A stretch of DNA of 29,349 nt from JAZRZI01 sp045601325 (GCA_045601325.1 JAZRZI010000019.1:1-29349), one strand, 5' to 3'. Shown: positions 17,002 through 25,293, counted from the stretch's first letter. Numbers and translations: made by a program. Notes: generated from the letters alone by a model not told the origin.

Positions 17002-17992
17002 ATCCGTAATCCTCTAAAAAATACGCATGTGTATGCGCTACCTTTCCAAATTTATCTTTTATTGTTATTCTAAAGTATTTTTCGCCACCAAAAATTTTAA
17101 AATCTGCTTTAGTTAAATTGTTTCCATAATAATGTCTAAATGCTCTTCCATAACCAGTAAAAATAATGTCTTCAGCCTCAGAACATTCAACATAAATTTT
17201 CCATTCATCAGTATCGATATATATCGATTTTATAATTGGGCCACTGGAACAATAAATTGTTCCATCTTTCATAGCGTTATAAACATTTTCATAATTTAAT
17301 TCATCAACACCTATATAGTTAAATCCACCAAAAGAACCCTCAAACGAGCCGTTAAAATTATGGTTATCATCACCCATTGTGCATAGCAACTTTTGACCAT
17401 GCCTAAGCATATCATCATAAATGTTAATGCAATATTCTGCACCTGTTTCGATTTCAGTTAAATAATTTAATACTTCTAAACTCCATAAGCCTTTTAAATT
17501 TATGTAGTCTTCTCTTGTATTTAATGACCAGTTTGGATGATTGAATTGTACTAACCAGCCAGCTCTATTTGCTCTATCTATTGTTTCTTGAATGCTTTCT
17601 TGAGTGAATTTTCTATTGTATCCATCAAATTGCAATTCACCTTTTCCAAATTTTTTATGCCTTTCCAAATCCGAATGATTGAAGTTTTTTTCTCCCGCTG
17701 CAACCTGGAATGTGTTGTGAGGATCTTTAGAAAAAAGACATAGGTGAATTGTCTTCCCACAAGCACAATTTATGGAATATTCTGTTGATGTTAACGCAAC
17801 AAAGCTTTCGTCAGTTAAATCCGAATGATCATATATGACTTCATGATCGCTATAAGCGATAATGCTATATCCTTGTTCCATGTAGTGTTTTTTGATTTCT
17901 CCAGGTGAAAAATATCCATCTGAAAAATTAGTGTGACAATGCAAATTTGCTTTGCACCATTTTTTGTTTGGGTCAATCAAATAAATTTTCAT
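16988..17992 (-). CDS. PHP-domain metal-dependent phosphoesterase
   Basis: A 334-residue cytoplasmic protein that opens the leftward operon. The PHP metal site is clear: NLHCHTNFSDG (H18, H20, D25), AYSDHE, a later TEYS glutamate, HLCLF, QFNHPNWS and GDDNHNF. The C-terminal 70 or so residues form an extra beta-rich tail beyond the usual PHP domain. Proteins of this kind (CehA/YciV relatives) hydrolyse phosphate esters or phosphodiesters, and several accompany sugar-use genes. It diverges from the ABC ATPase gene across a 197-base gap holding the shared operator. I see no ribosome site before its ATG. Its 3' end overlaps GH3. Confidence 0.85.
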   Translation of the reverse strand: MKIYLIDPNKKWCKANLHCHTNFSDGYFSPGEIKKHYMEQGYSIIAYSDHEVIYDHSDLTDESFVALTSTEYSINCACGKTIHLCLFSKDPHNTFQVAAGEKNFNHSDLERHKKFGKGELQFDGYNRKFTQESIQETIDRANRAGWLVQFNHPNWSLNTREDYINLKGLWSLEVLNYLTEIETGAEYCINIYDDMLRHGQKLLCTMGDDNHNFNGSFEGSFGGFNYIGVDELNYENVYNAMKDGTIYCSSGPIIKSIYIDTDEWKIYVECSEAEDIIFTGYGRAFRHYYGNNLTKADFKIFGGEKYFRITIKDKFGKVAHTHAYFLEDYGYDEL

Positions 17993-18050
17993 AAAGTCTA
18001 TATTTTTATATATACATTATGCGCTTTATTTATTAAAGATAAAAGAATAT

Positions 18051-18071
18051 TTATTAAACCCAGTTAAATAA
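18051..18071. promoter_or_regulatory. Dyad operator-like site, copy 1
   Basis: Left arm TTATTAAAC, spacer CCA, right arm GTTAAATAA: nine-base arms with one mismatch. It lies between the divergent PHP operon and ABC ATPase operon, four bases upstream of a good -35 box. The 16 bases from 18050 (TTTATTAAACCCAGTT) recur exactly at 25271-25286 in the next divergent intergenic region. Likely binds a dimeric regulator of the glycan genes; the regulator is not in the window. Confidence 0.7.
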
Positions 18072-18075
18072 TTAA

Positions 18076-18104
18076 TTGATTTTTTCTTTTTTTGGAATTA
18101 TATT
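18076..18104 (+). promoter_or_regulatory. Sigma-70-type promoter of the ABC ATPase operon
   Basis: -35 TTGATT (18076-18081) and -10 TATATT (18099-18104) with an exact 17-base spacer. The predicted start near 18111 gives a leader of about 79 bases. In it, TTTTGTG (18117-18123) can pair with CACAAAA (18165-18171) around an inner hairpin TAATAC-TTA-GTATTA (18138-18152), just before the AGAGAGG ribosome site (18175-18181). Confidence 0.55.
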
Positions 18105-18189
18105 GTAAATGTAGAATTTTGTGTTTGTTAAATATAATAATACTTAGTATTAAATATATTTTTTCACAAAAAATAGAGAGGTAAATACT

Positions 18190-19728
18190 ATGGCTTATAG
18201 AAATGATGAAGGATTCTCAGAAGCTTTTAAGGACAAATCCAAACCAGGTCCTTATGACAATCAATATGTTGTCTTAAGAAATATCAACAAAGTTTACGAC
18301 AACAAATTTCATGCTGTTCATAACTTTAATTTAGTTGTTCAAAAGAATGAATTTGTGGTTTTTGTTGGTCCATCTGGATGTGGTAAATCAACAACACTTA
18401 GAATGATTGCTGGTTTAGAGGATATCAGCGGTGGTGAATTATACATCAATGGTGAATACGCTAACGATTTATTATCTAAGGATAGAGATATCGCAATGGT
18501 TTTCCAAAACTATGCTTTATATCCGAATATGACAATTTATAAAAATTTGTCATTTGCATTAAAAGTTCGTAAGTTTCCATATAACAAGAAAGTAGTAGAT
18601 ACTAAATTAATTAAAGAACTCGAAAAGAGAAATATTGAAAATCATAAAAAATTAGCAAATCTCAAAATGGGTACTTTTGAGTATGAAGATTTAGAAGGAA
18701 AAATTAAAGCTAATGAAGACAAAATTCAAGAGCTAAAAACTAATCCTTCACTTATTAAAACCGAATACGTTCATTTACCTAAAAAATTAATTGATGATCG
18801 TGTACGTGATGCAGCTAGAATTCTGGAAATCGAGGATCAACTTCCAAAGAAACCAAAAGAATTATCTGGTGGTCAAAGACAACGTGTTGCATTAGGTAGA
18901 GCTATTGTTAGAAACGCAAGAATCTTCTTAATGGACGAACCTTTAAGTAACTTGGACGCAAAATTACGTGTTCAAATGAGAAGTGAAATCATTCGTTTAC
19001 ACAAGAAATTAAAGGCTACAACTATTTATGTTACACACGACCAAACAGAAGCTATGACAATGGCAGACCGTATCGTTGTTATGAAGTTAGGATATGTTCA
19101 ACAAATTGGAACCCCAATTGAAATCTATCGTAACCCTGCAAACTTATTCGTTGCATCCTTTATTGGAAGCCCTGCAATGAATTTAATTAGAGGAACATAT
19201 CACGCGGGCACAATTACTTTTGCTAACGGCGAAACATTTACTTTAAGCGAAGAACAAATTCAACGCCATGATGTTTTTTATCGCGAGCAACTTTCTATTG
19301 AAACTCGTTCATTATCTGATTACCTTGAAAGATTAGCAGCCGAAAAAAATGATTTCATGAAGCATCGTCACCCTCAAAAAGAAATTGATGAATTTAATCA
19401 AAAATACGATGAGTTAGTGGAAAAGAAGAATGCTCTTATTACTAGCTTTGATTCTATTGCTCATGGAGGAGACCATGACATCATCCTTGGTGTGAGACCT
19501 GAAGACTTGGTCGAATGTTCAAACAGAGATCCTGACGGTATGAAAGTTGAGATTAAACTTTCTGAATTGTTAGGAGACCAATACTTCTTACACTTTGATT
19601 TCGGTGGGAAAGATATTTTAAGTAAAGTTCAAACTGAAAAGATCTTGAATGCCGGTGAAACAATTAATCTAAAAATTAAAAAAGATAAAGTTCATATCTT
19701 TGATCCAAATACAGAACTCCGCATTTAA
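18190..19728 (+). CDS. Sugar ABC transporter ATPase, UgpC/MsmK type, with two insertions
   Basis: A 512-residue ATP-binding subunit that energises carbohydrate import. Walker A GPSGCGKST (60-68), Q-loop VFQNY (Q106), signature LSGGQRQR (225-232), Walker B FLMDEP (D249, E250), D-loop SNLDA and switch H283 are all intact, and the C-terminal MOBE/TOBE-like regulatory domain includes ILGVRPEDL. It is about 140 residues longer than the usual 370. A charged, mostly helical insert (about 131-196) lies between the Q-loop and the signature. A second helical insert (about 360-425) lies in the regulatory domain. Enlarged UgpC proteins are known in Mollicutes relatives. No permease or solute-binding gene is present, so it probably serves transporters encoded elsewhere. 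It starts the rightward operon; the next gene begins 14 bases after its stop. Confidence 0.93.
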   Translation: MAYRNDEGFSEAFKDKSKPGPYDNQYVVLRNINKVYDNKFHAVHNFNLVVQKNEFVVFVGPSGCGKSTTLRMIAGLEDISGGELYINGEYANDLLSKDRDIAMVFQNYALYPNMTIYKNLSFALKVRKFPYNKKVVDTKLIKELEKRNIENHKKLANLKMGTFEYEDLEGKIKANEDKIQELKTNPSLIKTEYVHLPKKLIDDRVRDAARILEIEDQLPKKPKELSGGQRQRVALGRAIVRNARIFLMDEPLSNLDAKLRVQMRSEIIRLHKKLKATTIYVTHDQTEAMTMADRIVVMKLGYVQQIGTPIEIYRNPANLFVASFIGSPAMNLIRGTYHAGTITFANGETFTLSEEQIQRHDVFYREQLSIETRSLSDYLERLAAEKNDFMKHRHPQKEIDEFNQKYDELVEKKNALITSFDSIAHGGDHDIILGVRPEDLVECSNRDPDGMKVEIKLSELLGDQYFLHFDFGGKDILSKVQTEKILNAGETINLKIKKDKVHIFDPNTELRI

Positions 19729-19730
19729 TT

Positions 19731-19736
19731 AAGGTG
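19731..19736 (+). promoter_or_regulatory. Ribosome binding site that sets the start of the large metallophosphoesterase
   Basis: AAGGTG six bases before the ATG at 19743. A GTG in frame at 19734 lies inside this site and so cannot be the start. Confidence 0.75.
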
Positions 19737-19742
19737 ACCTAT

Positions 19743-22700
19743 ATGAATAAAAAATATTTTTTAACAACTGTTGCTGCCGCATTAGTGGTTGGTTCAGTTG
19801 CGTTTTTCGCAAACAAAAATAAACTCAATTTTAGCTGTGCAAACAACACAAATTATTCCTTAGAGGTTAATAGAAGTGTTTCTTCTAATGAATTATCACT
19901 TGGAAAAGCATCATTCAATACTTCTAATGGAAACGCTATTAGTTTTGTATTTGATTCAGACAAATCTGAAGTTGCTTCTAGTTCAGTTATTAAATTGAAT
20001 TCTGGCGCTACATTTGGTAATGAAACAATGATTAGTGGAATCAGTGAAATCCATGTTGTTGCTTCTTATGGTGCATTTAAGATTTCTGCTGGTTGCACTG
20101 CTGATAACTTAAATGAAACCACTGATTTATTAGATACAAATGGTCAAGAAAACAAGACTTTTGACGTAGTTTTAGAGAAAAATGCTAATTTTTTTGAAAT
20201 TAACAATGTCAGTAGTTCAACCTATTTAAAATCTTTATCAATTAAATATACATGTACGGTTGCAGAGGTTGAAGAGCCTATTCTTAAAACCGCTGTTTTT
20301 GCGGATATCCAACTTTGTAATGAAACTCAAGTTACTGAAGGTGGGACAGTTGTTGCTAAAGAAAACTTGGGCTCTGTTGCCAATGCACACTTAGCATTAA
20401 GAGATCATTTCAATCTTTGTAAGCAAAACAACGTTGATGTAATCTTTATGGCCGGTGACATAACTAATAATGCAATCGAATATTACTACCAACACTATCA
20501 ACGTATTTTTGAAAGCGTTTATGGTAAAGATTCTTCTAAGTATCCTGAAATAATTTGGAACATGGGTAACCATGAATGGTGGGATATTGATGAACACGAA
20601 ACAGCTTGTTCTGTTAGCATGTTCAATAAATATGCAAACATCGACTCTCCATATTTGGTGAAGAAATCTGCTGTTCCATATTATCTTGATAGTTCAGTTA
20701 CTGTTCCAACTTACTACAAAGTAGTAAATGGAGTTCCATTCTTAGTAGTTTCTGGCGAAAATTCTACTGGAAAAATTGGATCTCAACTGGAAGCAGAAAT
20801 CAGCTCTTGGTTAGGCGAAATCGCAAATTTAGATAGCGTTAAAGCTGGTGGACCAATCTATGTCAGCTATCACTATCCTTTAACTACTACATTTACTTTT
20901 GGTGAAGGCGCAGGTTCTTACTCATATGTACTTGAGAACTTATTAAAGGATTATCCAACTGCAATAGTGTTTACTGGTGATACTCATTACCCAGGTGTTA
21001 ACGAAAGAACAATCAACCAAGTTGACTTTACATCCATTAATATAGGTTCTTCTTCATATTCAAGAACAATTACTAAATCTGCAACAATGACTGGAGATGA
21101 ACACTTCTACAATCTTGAAAAGACCACTGCAGGTGCTGCAAAAGACATCTTAACAGGATTAGCAAACTTCAAATTTGAATACACTCCAACCATCCAAATG
21201 ATGGACACAATGAATACATATAGCACTAAAATTGACCGCTATTTTTCCAATGAAAACCCTGCAAATGCTAAAAAGGTAGGTATTACTTGGAATATTCCAC
21301 ATAATGTTTCTAAGAGCTCTTTCAAATATACTAACGCACGTTTTGAAAACACAAGTTCTGCTCAAGAATTATATGGCGCTGATGGCGTAAGTTGGGCAAA
21401 TGAAGCAACTATTAAATATGAAGTTAAAGATGGTCTCATGACTGTTAGGTTCCCAGATACAATTCAATATTTATCAACTGAACACTATAGGATTACAGTT
21501 AACGCTAATACATCAAAAACTTATGCTGTTGTTAGTGATTACTATAAATGTTTTGATAATCCAACTAACTATTATTACACATTGAGTGACTTGCCTTCAG
21601 GCGAAATTACTTCGGTTACAGTTCAAGCGTATGACTTCTTTGATAATCCTAGTTTAAATACATTAACTGCTACTGAGCCTACTGAAGGATGCTCAGTTTG
21701 GGGTGTCGACTATGGTATGAGCATGTCTTATACAGATATCTCAACTCGTATAAATGTATTTGATACATATGATGGTGGTTCTTCATCTTATGAAGCTTAC
21801 TATAAAGGTCTTGCCTCCTATAATGCCGGCGCTACTGTTGGTTATGTTATTAGAAAAGATAAAACTAATGCAGGTGCAGATAACTATGTCTCGTTAAATA
21901 ATGCTACTAATGCTATTCCTACATTACAATTCAAAGCAAAGGCTTTAAGTACTGATGATATTAAAGTTGGTATTACTCTTGTTGATGGCAATGGTTCATG
22001 GAAAACTGATTTCGGTACCGAATATCAAAAGACTTTAACTGCAGATGGCCAATGGCATGATTTCTCTTGGAATTTATCTTCTTTATTCAATATTACTAGC
22101 AAAAACAACATTAAATACTTACAAATAAAGATGAAATCAACCAGAACTGACTCAATCAATGGTTATGAAATGAATGCTTTGTTTGCAGGTATAGATTTAG
22201 TCAATGGAAATGGTGATCAACCTGAACCTCAAGATCGCGGTGACGTGTTTAATGCTAATACAGATTTCTCAAAAACTATTTCTCAAAAGTTATTAACTGG
22301 AAAAATTACTATCGATATTAAGTTTATTAGTGGCAATGAAATAAACATTATGTTAGGCCAAGGATGGGATAAATATTTTGGATATTACAAAGTAAAAGCA
22401 AACGGCACTTTCTCTAACTCGTACGAAGGAGTTACTATCTCTGCTCTTGATGATGGTTATTATCGTTTAGTTTTTGATTTGTCTAAATTAAATAAAACTG
22501 ATGGCGGCGTTGCTCCAGATTCATATATTGATTTAGTTTATATAAGAGGTATCTGGTCTGATGTCAATGGCCGTATTGATATTGAACCAAGTGGTGGTGG
22601 TAGTGTTATAAGAGGAAAAACATTTACTGCAGGTTCAGATTTCTCTACTAATCTAAACCCTACTGTTGCAATTTCCGAATCTATCTCTTTGGATTTTAAA

Positions 22701-22973
22701 TTCACAAGTGGTAGTGATACTAAGGTTAGTATGATGCTTGGACAAGGTTGGAATCAATATTGGGGAATGTTTGAAATTTATGGAAATGGAAACCTTGGAA
22801 ACACATACAATGGTGTTTCTGTCACATTCCTTGATGATGGTTATTTCAGAGTAACGTTTAATTTGTCTCAATTAACTAAGCTTGCTGATAAACCAGCACC
22901 TGATTCTTATGTTGATTTAATTTATTTTAGAGGTATTTGGACCACTGGTAGTGGATACGTGGACATAGTCTAA
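19743..22973 (+). CDS. Large secreted metallophosphoesterase with C-terminal binding-module repeats
   Basis: A 1076-residue exported protein. Residues 5-23 are a hydrophobic signal or anchor. About 35-175 is a beta domain ending in LKSLSIKYTCT, also seen in the GH123-like protein. The calcineurin-like core spans about 180-470: FADIQ (D188), AGDITNNA (D239), GNHE (276-278), SYHYPL and TGDTHYPG (H415). The first motif is D-x-Q. A linker domain (about 510-650), shared with the downstream paralogue, follows. Next is a beta-sandwich carbohydrate-binding-like domain (about 680-825). Last come two tandem modules of about 115 residues (832-945 and 957-1076). No LPXTG motif is present. The start at 19743 is chosen from its ribosome site. 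It is cotranscribed with the ABC ATPase, and its stop overlaps the next start (TAATG). Substrate unknown; a phosphorylated or phosphodiester-bearing glycan is a guess. Confidence 0.87.
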   Translation: MNKKYFLTTVAAALVVGSVAFFANKNKLNFSCANNTNYSLEVNRSVSSNELSLGKASFNTSNGNAISFVFDSDKSEVASSSVIKLNSGATFGNETMISGISEIHVVASYGAFKISAGCTADNLNETTDLLDTNGQENKTFDVVLEKNANFFEINNVSSSTYLKSLSIKYTCTVAEVEEPILKTAVFADIQLCNETQVTEGGTVVAKENLGSVANAHLALRDHFNLCKQNNVDVIFMAGDITNNAIEYYYQHYQRIFESVYGKDSSKYPEIIWNMGNHEWWDIDEHETACSVSMFNKYANIDSPYLVKKSAVPYYLDSSVTVPTYYKVVNGVPFLVVSGENSTGKIGSQLEAEISSWLGEIANLDSVKAGGPIYVSYHYPLTTTFTFGEGAGSYSYVLENLLKDYPTAIVFTGDTHYPGVNERTINQVDFTSINIGSSSYSRTITKSATMTGDEHFYNLEKTTAGAAKDILTGLANFKFEYTPTIQMMDTMNTYSTKIDRYFSNENPANAKKVGITWNIPHNVSKSSFKYTNARFENTSSAQELYGADGVSWANEATIKYEVKDGLMTVRFPDTIQYLSTEHYRITVNANTSKTYAVVSDYYKCFDNPTNYYYTLSDLPSGEITSVTVQAYDFFDNPSLNTLTATEPTEGCSVWGVDYGMSMSYTDISTRINVFDTYDGGSSSYEAYYKGLASYNAGATVGYVIRKDKTNAGADNYVSLNNATNAIPTLQFKAKALSTDDIKVGITLVDGNGSWKTDFGTEYQKTLTADGQWHDFSWNLSSLFNITSKNNIKYLQIKMKSTRTDSINGYEMNALFAGIDLVNGNGDQPEPQDRGDVFNANTDFSKTISQKLLTGKITIDIKFISGNEINIMLGQGWDKYFGYYKVKANGTFSNSYEGVTISALDDGYYRLVFDLSKLNKTDGGVAPDSYIDLVYIRGIWSDVNGRIDIEPSGGGSVIRGKTFTAGSDFSTNLNPTVAISESISLDFKFTSGSDTKVSMMLGQGWNQYWGMFEIYGNGNLGNTYNGVSVTFLDDGYFRVTFNLSQLTKLADKPAPDSYVDLIYFRGIWTTGSGYVDIV
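22236..22577 (+). repeat. Tandem C-terminal module 1
   Basis: Residues 832-945. Landmarks: DFS, IDIKF, MLGQGWDKYFG, NSYEGV, LDDGYYRL.FDLS.L and APDSYIDLVYIRGIW. The second copy follows at a period of 125 residues. Probably a beta-sandwich binding module. Confidence 0.75.
22611..22970 (+). repeat. Tandem C-terminal module 2
   Basis: Residues 957-1076, ending at the stop codon. Same landmarks: MLGQGWNQYWG, NTYNGV, LDDGYFRVTFNLSQL and APDSYVDLIYFRGIW. The DNA has diverged at many third positions while the protein pattern is kept, so the duplication is not recent. Confidence 0.75.
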
Positions 22974-24433
22974 TGATGAAATTTAAATCTTTAAGCTTTT
23001 TCCTTTTATCTTGTTCTTCTTTGATGACCTTAGGATGCAACTCCAAGTTTTCCTTTAGGTACACAAAAATTGCTGTATTCGCAGACAATCAATTAACCAC
23101 AAATAGTAATAATGGTAATACTGCATTTTCTGCTGCTTATTTAAGACAACATCTTCTTGCATGTAAAGAACAAAACGTTGATGTCATTATGATTTCTGGT
23201 GACTTAGTTAACAACGCTAATTCTGACTATTACAAATACTTCGAAAACATACTTGAAGATGTATATGGTAAAGATGAAAGTTTATATCCTGAATTTGTTT
23301 ACACCATGGGAAACCATGAGTGGTATGACAATAAAGAAATGGTTGATAAAAAAGCTGTATATTACTTCAAAAAGTACGCTAAAATTCAAACAAAATGTCT
23401 AAAACGCGAATCTAAAATTGAAATACCGGAACAAAGTAGTGGGACAGGTGCAAATTATTATAAAGTTATTAACGGAATACCATTTTTATCCATTTCTGGC
23501 TCTAACCCTAGTGGGTCGCTTTCTTATCCTGAAATAGATGAATTAAAATCTTGGGTTAAAGAAATTAAAAAACTTCCATCTGTTAAAGCTGGTGGCCCTA
23601 TATTTGTTAGTAACCATTATGCTTTAAAAGGTATTACTTATACATTTGGTCAAGGTGGTTCATCTTACACAAATGATATTGTTGATTTGTTTAAAGATTT
23701 ACCTCAAGTAATTGAATTTACTGGTGACACCCATTTTTCTGGCGTTAATGAAAGAACAATTAATCAAGTAGATTTTACAACTATTAATTTAGGTTCATCT
23801 TGTTATTCTAGACATGTTTCTAGATCTGCAACGATGGATCAATACACTGACTTTTATAATATTGACCGTCTTGGTAGTGGCAAGGATTTATTAGTGGGTC
23901 CAGTAGCGGAGAATTTTAATAGAACTCCTCATTTCCATATCGTGGAAGTTAATGAAGATGGTAGCACAACATTAAATAGATACTTTACTACTACTGATCC
24001 AAAAGTTATGGACCATCTCGGATTAGAATGGAACATTCCTAACGGAGTAACTAAAGACCAATTTATTTACACAAACGATAGGTTCAAAGATAAATCTTGG
24101 GCGCAAAAATTGTATCAAAAAGACGGCCTAAATTGGGAAGATACCACTTGTGCTTCTGCAAGAAAAACAAGCTCTGGTCTCAATGTAAAATTCCCTGATG
24201 TAATCGACTATAATTATTGTGAACATTACAAAGTAATAGTATTAGGTGATGCTAAAAAAGAATACGATTTTGTTTCTCATTATTATAAATGGGAACACGA
24301 AAGTCATAACTATAGTTTTGATATAGAAGCTTACGATTTGCCTAGTGGTGATAATTTCAAAATTAGCATTGAAGCTTACGATTATTTTGATAACGTTTCT
24401 ACAAATTATTTATACTGTGAAGTTGGCATTTAG
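22973..24433 (+). CDS. Lipoprotein metallophosphoesterase, short paralogue of the preceding gene
   Basis: A 486-residue predicted lipoprotein with lipobox MTLGC (C22). The phosphoesterase core begins directly after it: FADNQ (D38), SGDLVNNA (D77), GNHE (114-116), SNHYAL and TGDTHFSG. Long stretches match the preceding protein, such as GVNERTINQVDFT.IN.GSS and the later WNIP domain. The N-terminal beta domain and all C-terminal binding modules are missing. It looks like a tandem duplication specialised as a membrane-tethered enzyme. The ATG overlaps the previous TAA by one base, with no strong ribosome site, so coupled translation is likely; the second ATG at 22976 is possible. The 3' end overlaps the convergent TIM-barrel gene by 24 bases. 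Confidence 0.88.
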   Translation: MMKFKSLSFFLLSCSSLMTLGCNSKFSFRYTKIAVFADNQLTTNSNNGNTAFSAAYLRQHLLACKEQNVDVIMISGDLVNNANSDYYKYFENILEDVYGKDESLYPEFVYTMGNHEWYDNKEMVDKKAVYYFKKYAKIQTKCLKRESKIEIPEQSSGTGANYYKVINGIPFLSISGSNPSGSLSYPEIDELKSWVKEIKKLPSVKAGGPIFVSNHYALKGITYTFGQGGSSYTNDIVDLFKDLPQVIEFTGDTHFSGVNERTINQVDFTTINLGSSCYSRHVSRSATMDQYTDFYNIDRLGSGKDLLVGPVAENFNRTPHFHIVEVNEDGSTTLNRYFTTTDPKVMDHLGLEWNIPNGVTKDQFIYTNDRFKDKSWAQKLYQKDGLNWEDTTCASARKTSSGLNVKFPDVIDYNYCEHYKVIVLGDAKKEYDFVSHYYKWEHESHNYSFDIEAYDLPSGDNFKISIEAYDYFDNVSTNYLYCEVGI

Positions 24434-25255
24434 CATAGCTAATAATTCCTCGCCAATGGAAAGTAGAGATGGAAGGAGGTTAATCCTCTCTTCCATTTTT
24501 TGTGGCCAAAAGTAATTATCGGCTTCCATAGTTAAATCTCCTTGATAACCATTTTTACCAAGACACTCCATAATGGCTTTAAAATCTATTTCTCCATCTC
24601 CAGGGAGTAAATGCGAATCATCTACTTTGTCGTTATCATCGATATGCAAGCATAGTAGATATTTATGGCATTTACCAATGATTTCTACTGATGAAGATGA
24701 TGGAGTCTTTCTTATTTCTGCGTGGCCTATGTCTAAACAAAGACCAACGTTTTTTCTATTGATTGTTTTTAGTAATTTATTAATGCTGTCGTGATCGCTA
24801 TAAATACCTGTTGGCATGTTTTCAATTGCGATGTTCACATTGTTTTCTTTGGCGATTTTTGAAAATTTTCTAAACCATTTTACATTTTCATCAAATGAAT
24901 AATCACTGAGTGGATGCATGACAATGTTTGGGCAATTCATTATGCCCGCTACTTCGATACATCGTTTCGCCATAAGAGTGTTGAAATCATTCTCTTCTTT
25001 TGTGGAAGTTTTGTGTGGAAGTTTCATAAAAGAATGACACTGATTGCAGACCATTTGCAAAGAATCTGCATACTTTTTAAATGATTTTGCCCTTTCTTTG
25101 TAATCATCTTTGTCTATAAAAGTGTCACATTGTTCAACTAACCAAGATAAAGATAAATCAAAGGTTTTGAAGCCATTGTCTTTTAATATTTTAATGGCTT
25201 TTTCAAGTGAACCTATTGCACAAAAAAGTAGTGTGTTTGTGGATAGTGAATGCAT
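24410..25255 (-). CDS. Sugar phosphate isomerase/epimerase, TIM-barrel, second paralogue
   Basis: A 281-residue cytoplasmic enzyme of the same family as the gene at 13901-14764. The shared pattern covers the length: NIVMHPLSDYSFDENVKWF, IAIENM (E145), LCLDIGHAE, LCLHIDDND, DDSHLLPGDG and LTMEADNY for the last metal ligand. The LLPGDGEIDF stretch is the more typical form for this superfamily; the first paralogue has QMPFTHLIHF there. It diverges from the GH123-like gene across a 93-base gap that contains operator copy 2, 16 bases before its ATG. No ribosome site is visible. A terminator of the opposite strand lies inside its 3' coding end. Probably acts on another sugar or a later step of the same pathway. 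Confidence 0.87.
   Translation of the reverse strand: MHSLSTNTLLFCAIGSLEKAIKILKDNGFKTFDLSLSWLVEQCDTFIDKDDYKERAKSFKKYADSLQMVCNQCHSFMKLPHKTSTKEENDFNTLMAKRCIEVAGIMNCPNIVMHPLSDYSFDENVKWFRKFSKIAKENNVNIAIENMPTGIYSDHDSINKLLKTINRKNVGLCLDIGHAEIRKTPSSSSVEIIGKCHKYLLCLHIDDNDKVDDSHLLPGDGEIDFKAIMECLGKNGYQGDLTMEADNYFWPQKMEERINLLPSLLSIGEELLAMLNANFTV
24469..24501 (+). terminator. Intrinsic terminator of the rightward operon, inside the antisense gene
   Basis: ATGGAAG plus GAGG (24469-24479) pair with CCTC plus CTTCCAT (24485-24496) with a single bulged T, five-base loop, followed by six T. It lies 35 bases after the lipoprotein metallophosphoesterase stop but within codons of the opposite-strand TIM-barrel gene. 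Confidence 0.75.
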
Positions 25256-25271
25256 GATAATATTTTAGTAT

Positions 25272-25293
25272 TTATTAAACCCAGTTTAAATAA
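25272..25293. promoter_or_regulatory. Dyad operator-like site, copy 2
   Basis: Left arm TTATTAAAC, spacer CCA, right arm GTTTAAATAA. It matches copy 1 at 18051-18071, with one extra T in the right arm, and has inner arms TTAAAC/GTTTAA in perfect symmetry. It lies between divergent genes and about 20 bases before a TATAAT, where it would cover the -35 region of the GH123-like gene. Confidence 0.7.

Noticed and set aside
19734..19742. GTG start at 19734 for the large metallophosphoesterase
   Set aside because: The GTG is part of the AAGGTG ribosome site of the ATG at 19743.
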